Assembly (NCBI GenBank): GCA_004357015.1
Contig: SMXE01000030.1
Location: 1-7,306, forward strand
Reading direction: 5' to 3'
DNA length: 7,306 nucleotides
DNA from: Caldithrix sp.
Lineage (GTDB): Bacteria > Zhuqueibacterota > Zhuqueibacteria > Oceanimicrobiales > Oceanimicrobiaceae
Position 1 is the first letter of the stretch. The number at the start of each line of letters is the position of its first letter. Both the position numbers and the translations under genes were made by a program. Under the pieces are notes generated by a model. That model did no database searches, was not told where the DNA came from, and was given only the letters and a program-made list of their open reading frames with translations. Positions 1-4,729 of the stretch are shown one piece after another.

Positions 1-140
1 ACCCACGCCAAGGCGCGACCAATAGCATGCTATAAACCAGGGGAGCTTGACATTGAGGCCCGATTAGAGAAGCGGACCTTAGGAAAACTGTCTTTCTTTA
101 GTTGTTTTACAACCTAATTCTGTGCCTGGCAGTACTAAAT

Positions 141-243
141 CCCTACTAGTTCGCCTCGCACGAATGTATGAGTGTGGAAATCCTGATTAACTTCAGAAAG
201 ATAGTTTACGAGGCGCCAGAAGGACCGACTAACTAAGAGTTAG
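141..243 (+). repeat. Diverged ~103-bp direct repeat, left copy
   Basis: This segment matches 4290-4392 without any gap. Both start with the exact 13-mer CCCTACTAGTTCG and both end in AGTTAG exactly 97 bases further on. Between these anchors matches are scattered but frequent, including AGATA about two thirds of the way along and GGACCG near the end. The equal spacing over 97 bases argues for common descent rather than chance. The copies have the same orientation and lie 4149 bp apart. The type of element is not recognised. Confidence 0.6.
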
Positions 244-297
244 CAGGCTTGTAGTTCAGCGAAATATTCACTGTGTGATGAATGATCGCTAGCAGCC
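225..297 (+). repeat. Diverged ~75-bp direct repeat, copy 1
   Basis: This copy matches 1267-1341. Both begin CCGAC, then one variable base, then AACTAAGAGTTAG, and both later contain GTGTGATGAATG or ATGTGATGAATG followed by (A/G)TCGCT. Small gaps are needed between these blocks. The first block is a dyad, CTAACT-AAG-AGTTAG at 229-243. The element overlaps the right end of the 141-243 repeat, so the two families share the AGTTAG-containing block. Function is unknown. Confidence 0.6.
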
Positions 298-353
298 AAA
301 TGTAACCACTCATGTTGATCAAACTCTGTCGGTGGTGAGTGTTTAAAAAAAAG

Positions 354-376
354 TTATCCACAAAATCTGTGGATAA
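354..376. promoter_or_regulatory. Inverted pair of perfect DnaA boxes
   Basis: TTATCCACA lies at 354-362 and its exact reverse complement TGTGGATAA at 368-376, separated by 5 bases. TTATCCACA is the consensus high-affinity box for the initiator protein DnaA. A run of A's precedes the pair. DnaA boxes occur in chromosomal origins, plasmid origins, DnaA-titrating sites and some promoters. No dnaA, rep or other replication gene is visible here, so which of these applies is open. Confidence 0.6.
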
Positions 377-670
377 TCCTGTGGGCGAAAGTGCCACGTA
401 TTAAGTGTTCTGCGCTGGTCCCTGGATTGGTTAAAAAATGATCAGCTCATAATCTATCTTTATGAACAGTATTTCATTTCCAGGCGCCTTCATGCCGGCT
501 TTATGAGCACAAACGATAAGGGGAACGGGGCTTTGTTCTTTTGGCAGAGCACGCCAGCATGGACAGCCAGGATTATTGACGTTGGTGTCCTACTTCGGCG
601 CGACGACTCCCACAGCGCAGTTGGACGATGCTAAGGAGGGAACGACCGCGGCCGTCTTTTTCTGAGCCCA

Positions 671-702
671 AATAAAACGGGGGAGGCTTGCGCCTCCCCC
701 GT
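671..702 (-). terminator. Intrinsic terminator of the minus-strand RNA
   Basis: Positions 677-687 and 692-702 form a perfect 11-bp GC-rich stem closed by a 4-base loop. Read on the minus strand the loop is GCAA, a stable GNRA tetraloop, and the stem is followed by TTTATTT. On the plus strand no T-run follows, so the terminator works for leftward transcription. It closes the structured RNA candidate that precedes it on that strand. Confidence 0.85.
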
Positions 703-1003
703 CGTGAAAGTATCAGAACTCCGCTTATGGTGGACTGCAGATCCTCCTAGGCCTTTCCTAACTTCGCCTGGCTCCGCATTCGTTCTGCCCTTCGGTTGCC
801 AGTCGCGAGTCTTTCTCCCGCCTTTCTTTATTGACGCTTTCGCGTCTATCTCAAGGGTCCGTCGTCGCCCTCTCGAGTCACCCTTATGGTACGACCGCTT
901 CTTTTGGCAGAACCCGGTCCGAGTGACACGCCCTGTAACCAACTGGGCGCTGCCGTTTTCTTCCACCCTCCTACCTTGCGGTCGGTGGGTTTTCTCCAAC
1001 GGG
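671..1003 (-). ncRNA. Candidate structured non-coding RNA, ~330 nt
   Basis: The minus strand is purine-rich here and folds into many perfect helices. They are 963-967 with 984-988, enclosing 973-975 with 980-982 closed by GCAA; 906-910 with 950-954, stacked directly on 929-933 with 945-949; 853-858 with 880-885; 833-837 with 842-846 closed by GAAA; and 768-772 with 798-802. The strong terminator follows. Eleven GGA trinucleotides occur on this strand between about 700 and 1003. GGA in loops is the binding signature of CsrA/RsmA, so a Csr/Rsm-type decoy RNA is one possibility. I do not recognise it as RNase P RNA, tmRNA, 6S RNA, SRP RNA or a group I or II intron. A 135-codon frame on the same strand (TTG start at 1038) has no family resemblance, and the base pairing explains the region better. 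The 5' end is estimated from a putative promoter. Confidence 0.5.
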
Positions 1004-1009
1004 ATAATA

Positions 1010-1038
1010 AAATTACTCCTGTTAACCTTCCATGTCAA
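1010..1038 (-). promoter_or_regulatory. Putative promoter of the structured RNA
   Basis: Read leftward, a perfect -35 element TTGACA (1038-1033) is followed after 17 bases by TAATTT (1015-1010), a weak -10 element. Transcription would then start near 1003, just ahead of the first predicted helix. A DnaA box at 1056-1064 lies about 18 bp upstream of the -35 element. The -10 match is poor, so the assignment is tentative. Confidence 0.35.
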
Positions 1039-1055
1039 AAGAAAATTCGGTCAAG

Positions 1056-1064
1056 TTATCCACA
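1056..1064 (+). promoter_or_regulatory. Perfect DnaA box
   Basis: The exact consensus TTATCCACA is present, in the same orientation as the left member of the inverted pair at 354-376 and about 700 bp from it. The structured RNA gene lies between these sites. Confidence 0.5.
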
Positions 1065-1266
1065 GATATTCAGTCTTAACTTCACTAGAAATTTGCAAGT
1101 TCATGAATCAATAAAGATCACCAATTTGTTGCAAAATACTATTATGCGACGAAACGAATATCATCGATCGATTATGCATGTATTTTAGACGCGTTTGTGT
1201 CAGGAATAGGAAAAATTCAACCTTAAAAAATGATTTTGATCCATAACTATTCAACGGACCCACAGG

Positions 1267-1341
1267 CCGACGAACTAAGAGTTAGTAGATGCGACTTTCA
1301 GCCCAATGGTGGCCATGTGATGAATGGTCGCTTTCGGCGAG
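1267..1341 (+). repeat. Diverged ~75-bp direct repeat, copy 2
   Basis: This is the partner of 225-297. It shares AACTAAGAGTTAG (1273-1285), a central TTCAGC or TTTCAGC block, and a right block TGTGATGAATGGTCGCT that differs from the other copy at one base. The two copies are about 1040 bp apart in the same orientation and bracket the DnaA boxes and the structured RNA. A six-base inverted repeat, GAGAAA and TTTCTC, follows at 1340-1380. It is too weak to call a terminator for the minus-strand gene that ends at 1446. Confidence 0.6.
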
Positions 1342-1445
1342 AAAAATCTGGTTGCGGTTAGTGGATTGGGCGGCTTTCTCAGACATCCTGCTCGGGCTGT
1401 CTTAGGTGTGGCGAGTGGTTAGACGGTTGAGCACTGGCAACGTTG

Positions 1446-2168
1446 TCAGCTATTGCGATTTGGTTGTAATCTCAGCACGTACTGGTCTATCACTGGATCT
1501 TTTAGGACACTGACTTGTCGTGTGTCAAAGATCGTGGCAAGGATATTGACACTCGACTCTAGAGCGTGGGCAATATGTTCTACAGTTGCACACGAAACCG
1601 GTTGTTGATGTAGAAACTCGAAGGTGACATTGTCCAATGTCGTAACAGTGTCGCGACCCTTGTAACCAGAGTGGATACCGTTGCCATGAAGACTGTTTCG
1701 AATGAAAGCGGCAACGTTGAGTTCATCAACAAGAGCACCAGGCAAGCCCAAAAACGAGACGAGTGATTTAGACAGGGGATAGAAGCCTCGGTTTGGCATT
1801 TTAATGTTAAGTTCTCGCGCCAGGTTCCTTAGACAGCTCTCGATTTGAAACTGGCCTAAGATGACGAGGGAGAGCTTGGCGGTCTTATGTAGTGAATCTC
1901 CCGCGACCTTAACGGAGTGGTCGCTAACATTGGACAGTCCAAGTAGCTGCGGAATTGCGGCCCGAACAGCGCCGTCGCCAATGCACCAATTGTCCAGAAG
2001 GTTGAGGACCATCTGTGTAGAGTAGGCAATGGATCGCACATTGTTGAGTACAACAGATCGCGCATCTTGGTCGGAGTAGCCAAAGCGTGCGCAGACCTCT
2101 TCAGTCTTCAGGACGAGGCTCGCCACGCACTCAGCCTGTTCAGAGTGGGAAGCCGATTCCTTGTACAT
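1446..2168 (-). CDS. Hypothetical protein, possibly HEPN-like
   Basis: The 240-residue product is not recognised with certainty. It looks soluble, mostly helical, and has no signal peptide or membrane segment. The most telling stretch is around residues 155-166, where F-I-R157-N158-S-L-H161-G-N-G-I-H166 resembles the conserved (R)N...H...NG segment of HEPN-superfamily proteins, all-helical domains many of which are RNases in toxin and defence systems. The canonical HEPN motif is R-x4-6-H; here the histidines fall at R-x3-H and R-x8-H, so catalytic activity cannot be claimed. Residues 100-121 form an amphipathic helix of the kind seen in such proteins. The ATG start at 2168 is preceded by GAGG at fair spacing. 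It is transcribed away from rtcB, with 237 bp between the two starts. The reading frame is intact and ends in TGA. It could equally be an unrelated accessory protein. Confidence 0.75.
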   Translation of the reverse strand: MYKESASHSEQAECVASLVLKTEEVCARFGYSDQDARSVVLNNVRSIAYSTQMVLNLLDNWCIGDGAVRAAIPQLLGLSNVSDHSVKVAGDSLHKTAKLSLVILGQFQIESCLRNLARELNIKMPNRGFYPLSKSLVSFLGLPGALVDELNVAAFIRNSLHGNGIHSGYKGRDTVTTLDNVTFEFLHQQPVSCATVEHIAHALESSVNILATIFDTRQVSVLKDPVIDQYVLRLQPNRNS

Positions 2169-2247
2169 TAGTGTCCGTACCTCGACCGTCTTTCACCCGT
2201 CATAACCGAGCGGAATCGCGCAGCAATCCCCAGAATGATTTGCTTGA

Positions 2248-2283
2248 ACACTACTTATAGTCTTGATGTGGTGCGTGTAGTGT
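2248..2283. promoter_or_regulatory. Inverted repeat in the divergent intergenic region
   Basis: ACACTAC at 2248-2254 and its exact reverse complement GTAGTGT at 2277-2283 flank a 22-base spacer, midway between the minus-strand gene and rtcB. Such a dyad could bind a dimeric regulator or form a hairpin. No good sigma-70 promoter was found in the interval on either strand, and no sigma-54 type -24/-12 pair with correct spacing was seen ahead of rtcB. Confidence 0.3.
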
Positions 2284-2348
2284 ATTACGAATGTTTTCAA
2301 TACTTGCGGTCAGGATAAAAACTTGCATCTTTTTCAAGCGCGTGCAAA

Positions 2349-2361
2349 TGCCATAATGGCA
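2349..2361. promoter_or_regulatory. Palindrome upstream of rtcB
   Basis: TGCCATAATGGCA is a perfect 6+1+6 dyad, 45 bases ahead of the rtcB start. It may be an operator or part of the 5' leader. A second, shorter dyad, TTGCA...TGCAA, lies just before it at about 2323-2347. Confidence 0.3.
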
Positions 2362-2405
2362 ATGGGCCGTGCGCGGTAGCTGTTTTCCAGGTTGCAGAGG
2401 ACAAC

Positions 2406-3623
2406 ATGCCAGTCAGGCAAGTCATACAAGGCGTGGTTCCGGTCAAGGTTTACACCGACGATCTGGACCCAATGGCGCGCAAACAGCTGCAGAATCTGGC
2501 GCAGCTGCCGTTTATTCATCACCATGTTGCGGCCATGCCGGATGTGCATTGTGGCATCGGTGCAGCCATTGGCTCGGTGGTTCCAACCAGGGGAGCCATC
2601 ATACCCGCAGCCGTGGGTGTGGATATCGGCTGCGGAATGATGGCGTATCGGCTCGACCTCAAAGCCGAGGATTTACCGGACAATCTGTTCCGTCTTCGCT
2701 CGGACATTGAATCCAGGGTGCCTCATGGCCGCACTGACCACGGTGGCGGGCGTGACCGGGGCGCGTGGCGTCGCACACCAAAAGGCCAGCTGGACTGGTG
2801 GGCCAAACATGGGATCCAGGTTGTGCATCCGGACATCGTCGAGCGCCATCCAAATCTTATGCAAGGCCACGTCAACACCCACCGGCACCTGGGCTCCCTG
2901 GGAACCGGCAACCACTTCATCGAAGTTTGCCTGGACGAAGGCGGCAGTGTGTGGGTGATGTTGCACTCAGGTTCGCGCGGTGTTGGTAATCGTATCGGCC
3001 GATACTTCATTCAACTTGCTAAAAAAGACATGGAGAGGAATTGTATTGCCCTGCCCGACAAAGACCTGGCCTATCTGGAAGAGGGTTCACACCATTTTGA
3101 TGATTACGTGGCCGCGGTAAACTGGGCGCAGGATTACGCCGCAACGAACCGGGCTTTCATGATGCAGCAGGTGTTGACTGCCATTCAATCCAGCATCAAA
3201 CCAGTCATCGCCACGGAAATGGCAGTGGAGTGTCACCACAACTACGTCACCAGGGAACGCCATTTCGGGGCAGATGTTTGGATCACCCGCAAAGGTGCTG
3301 TCAGGGCGCAGAAAGGTGACCTCGGCATCATCCCCGGCAGCATGGGCCGTCAATCTTATATTGTGCGCGGCAAGGGCAACCGGGACGCACTGCATTCATG
3401 TGCGCACGGGGCGGGCAGGTGTATGAGCCGCACCCAGGCTAGGCGGACATTTACTGCCGAGCACTTGGCCGAGCAAACGATGGGCATCGAGTGCCGCAAG
3501 GATAGTGGCGTTGTGGACGAAATTCCATCGGCCTACAAAGATCTTGACGAGGTGATGGCCAATCAATCCGACCTGGTTGAAATCGTGCACACACTCAGGC
3601 AGGTGGTGAACGTTAAGGGATGA
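2406..3623 (+). CDS. rtcB: RNA-splicing ligase RtcB
   Basis: RtcB is a cytosolic GTP- and Mn2+-dependent ligase. It joins RNA ends bearing a 3'-phosphate or 2',3'-cyclic phosphate to ends bearing a 5'-hydroxyl, through a covalent histidine-guanylate intermediate. The 405-residue product has the family's usual bacterial length (E. coli RtcB is 408) and aligns with it from end to end. Diagnostic blocks are MPDVH (44-48); GVDIGCGM (71-78) with metal ligands D73 and C76; GTGNHFIE (166-173) with H170; LHSGSRG (186-192) with H187; CHHNY (276-280) with a metal-binding His; and SCAHGAGR (331-338), where H334 is the guanylated histidine. The C-terminus is TLRQVVNVKG. The ATG start is preceded by AGAGGA four bases upstream. 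No archease, RtcA or RtcR gene is visible, so the usual rtcBA/rtcR arrangement is absent here. An Mth938-like gene follows after a short gap. The gene is intact and GC-richer than the Fic gene. Confidence 0.97.
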   Translation: MPVRQVIQGVVPVKVYTDDLDPMARKQLQNLAQLPFIHHHVAAMPDVHCGIGAAIGSVVPTRGAIIPAAVGVDIGCGMMAYRLDLKAEDLPDNLFRLRSDIESRVPHGRTDHGGGRDRGAWRRTPKGQLDWWAKHGIQVVHPDIVERHPNLMQGHVNTHRHLGSLGTGNHFIEVCLDEGGSVWVMLHSGSRGVGNRIGRYFIQLAKKDMERNCIALPDKDLAYLEEGSHHFDDYVAAVNWAQDYAATNRAFMMQQVLTAIQSSIKPVIATEMAVECHHNYVTRERHFGADVWITRKGAVRAQKGDLGIIPGSMGRQSYIVRGKGNRDALHSCAHGAGRCMSRTQARRTFTAEHLAEQTMGIECRKDSGVVDEIPSAYKDLDEVMANQSDLVEIVHTLRQVVNVKG

Positions 3624-3641
3624 GCCGGACAGCGGGAGTTG

Positions 3642-3695
3642 TTGACAGTGCTATGCTAAAAAGCCTTCATGAAATATACGGGCTAAGGCTATAAA
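3642..3695 (+). promoter_or_regulatory. Possible promoter and weak hairpin after rtcB
   Basis: The rtcB to Mth938-like gap contains a perfect TTGACA (3642-3647) with a poor -10, CTTCAT, after 17 bases, and separately an extended -10-like TGCTATGCT at 3650-3658. Inverted AGCCTT and AAGGCT form a possible weak hairpin with a 17-base loop and no T-run. The downstream gene may have its own promoter or be co-transcribed with rtcB. Confidence 0.25.
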
Positions 3696-3711
3696 GCTTG
3701 AGGATATGCAA

Positions 3712-4086
3712 ATGGGCCTGACCCAGTCACCCCTGATAACCAACATATCCTGGGGCCGCATGGTGGTCGACAGCGTCGGTGACGGCAAGGACTTCAAGCT
3801 ATGGCCGGGGGGTGGCCGGGCATGGGACTGGCGTGAGACCGATACCCATCATGTGCCGGGAATCCAGCCGGCCGATGTTCAGGAGTTGCTGGAAAACAGC
3901 TGTCAGACCATCGTGCTGAGCCGGGGTATGCTACGGAGGTTGCTGACCTGCCAGGAGACGCTTGATCTGCTTGAAAGCCACGGCATTGCAGTGCATGTGG
4001 TGGAAACCAATGAGGCGGTTGAGATTTACAACGACCTGGTGCAGCGCGAGCAAGCAGTCGGTGGCCTGTTCCACTCGACGTGTTGA
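3712..4086 (+). CDS. Mth938/AAMDC-family protein
   Basis: The 124-residue product (from Met at 3712) belongs to the Mth938-domain family, which includes the human protein AAMDC and relatives of the complex I assembly factor NDUFAF3. Matching blocks along its length are ISWGRM (12-17), KLWPGGGRAWDWRET (29-43), PGIQPADV (49-56), a core IVLSRGM (67-73), GIAVHVVETNEAVEIYN (91-107) and the terminal VGGLFHSTC, close to the end of human AAMDC. The biochemical role of bacterial members is not established. There is no signal peptide or membrane helix. An upstream in-frame ATG at 3706 exists, but GAGGA at 3700-3704 sits only one base from it and seven bases from the ATG at 3712, so 3712 is the better start. 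It lies 88 bp after rtcB on the same strand and may share its transcript. No archease resemblance was seen. Confidence 0.9.
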   Translation: MGLTQSPLITNISWGRMVVDSVGDGKDFKLWPGGGRAWDWRETDTHHVPGIQPADVQELLENSCQTIVLSRGMLRRLLTCQETLDLLESHGIAVHVVETNEAVEIYNDLVQREQAVGGLFHSTC

Positions 4087-4289
4087 AGGCGTAACTCTAA
4101 ACGCTGCTGTCAAAGGAATATTTGGGTCACTCATTAATTAAGAAATTGCTAAAGAATTCGGGATATCGGCTTTCCCCTTAGGCGTGGAGAAATTCGAACC
4201 ACACAACGGAAATTAGTCCCGAATCTACCTCTAACCCAGATGGAACGTAAGTGTAGCGGCGATTCTAAGAGGTTCTAACCGTATTATTC

Positions 4290-4392
4290 CCCTACTAGTT
4301 CGGGGTGCGGGAGCGGGGAGCCTGAGAATTCTCATTTTCTCTCAAATAGATAAGGTTCGTTTGGAAGGCTGGACCGCCTTATTAATAGTTAG
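4290..4392 (+). repeat. Diverged ~103-bp direct repeat, right copy
   Basis: This is the ungapped partner of 141-243, sharing CCCTACTAGTTCG at its left end and AGTTAG at its right end with the same 97-base offset. Its 5' end can form a hairpin, CCCC and CGGGG around an ACTAGT core (4289-4305), which the left copy only partly preserves. The stretch between the copies contains the structured RNA, the HEPN-like gene, rtcB and the Mth938-like gene. Confidence 0.6.
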
Positions 4393-4415
4393 ATTTCTGA
4401 CGAATATCCTTGGCA

Positions 4416-4438
4416 GGACCTACTGACTAATACTTAGT
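4416..4438 (+). repeat. Short relative of the GGACC...CTAA...TTAG block
   Basis: GGACC at 4416-4420 is followed by the perfect dyad ACTAA-TAC-TTAGT at 4426-4438. The arrangement resembles GGACC at 222-226 followed by the CTAA/TTAG dyad at 229-243. It is short, so chance similarity cannot be excluded in this AT-rich context. Confidence 0.35.
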
Positions 4439-4564
4439 TTCCAGATTTTCCGCCCAGAGCAAGAACTTATTTATTTAGCATTTGTTATCTAAATTTCGAT
4501 GGTAATTATCCAATCGCAGCCTTCATCTTCGAGAACTACATGAATTCAAATTCAACTAAGTTAG

Positions 4565-4684
4565 CTCCTAACCTCAACAGAATATACTAAATTAATCACA
4601 ACAAATTAAACTAAAGTTAGCACAGCTTGATAAACTATCATTGATACAACCTAATAAACTAAATATAATACGACTTAATAAACT
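4565..4684 (+). repeat. Five tandem 24-bp units (iteron-like array)
   Basis: Five units begin at 4565, 4589, 4613, 4637 and 4661 with an exact 24-bp period. Unit positions 10-14 read ACAAC (variants TCAAC, ACAGC, ACGAC) at 4574, 4598, 4622, 4646 and 4670. Unit positions 18-24 read ATAAACT in the last three units and ATATACT or TTAAACT in the first two, at 4582, 4606, 4630, 4654 and 4678. The remaining positions are AT-rich and variable, so the signal is two conserved half-sites per unit. The array overlaps the promoter of the Fic gene and ends 45 bp before its start codon. This suggests an operator for repeated binding of a regulator, possibly the winged-helix part of the Fic protein itself. 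Iterons of a replication origin are the alternative, but no replication gene is seen. Confidence 0.75.
4641..4669 (+). promoter_or_regulatory. Sigma-70 promoter of the Fic fusion gene
   Basis: TTGATA at 4641-4646 (five of six consensus -35 bases), a 17-base spacer and a perfect TATAAT at 4664-4669 form a near-consensus promoter. Transcription would start near 4676, giving a leader of about 54 bases. Both elements lie within the last two units of the tandem array, so a protein bound to the array would block RNA polymerase. Confidence 0.75.
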
Positions 4685-4729
4685 TAATTCCATTCGTTTA
4701 TATAGATGAAATTTTGCTGAGAATATCAA

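Larger units (their letters stand above)
1..670. other. Non-coding region with repeats and DnaA boxes
   Basis: No convincing protein gene is visible here. The longest ATG-started reading frame I considered is 43 codons (503-634); it has no ribosome binding site and resembles nothing I know. The stretch holds a diverged repeat (141-243), a second repeat overlapping its end (225-297) and an inverted pair of DnaA boxes (354-376). A short inverted repeat, CGCCTCG at 152-158 and CGAGGCG at 209-215, lies inside the first repeat. The remaining sequence has no recognisable content. Confidence 0.6.
4087..4564. other. Non-coding region with diverged repeats
   Basis: No gene or clear terminator was found. 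The first 200 bases have no recognisable content. A diverged copy of the 141-243 repeat lies at 4290-4392 and a related dyad at 4416-4438. From about 4440 the sequence becomes markedly AT-rich and leads into the tandem array at 4565. A palindrome, CTAAGTTAG (4556-4564), sits immediately before the array. Confidence 0.55.

Noticed and set aside
225..297. Integron attC site
   Set aside because: The GTTAG blocks do not fit the RYYYAAC and GTTRRRY core pair with proper spacing, and no integrase gene is present.
503..634. 43-codon ATG frame
   Set aside because: It has no ribosome binding site or recognisable product; length is within chance.
671..1003. RNase P RNA, tmRNA or 6S RNA
   Set aside because: The conserved core motifs of these RNAs were looked for and not found. 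A plus-strand AGAACCCGG resembles part of RNase P RNA, but the matching 5' core is missing.
631..1038. 135-codon frame on the minus strand
   Set aside because: It starts with TTG inside the putative -35 element, has a biased basic composition and no family resemblance, and runs through the RNA helices and the terminator.
704..1188. Two overlapping plus-strand frames of 136 and 100 codons
   Set aside because: Both lie antisense to the structured RNA, lack ribosome binding sites and resemble no known protein.
2357..2373. Sigma-54 promoter ahead of rtcB
   Set aside because: TGGCA is present, but the GC of the -12 element is one base out of register. No rtcR regulator gene is seen.
2519..3590. 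Several frames on both strands within rtcB
   Set aside because: They are shadows of the conserved rtcB coding frame.
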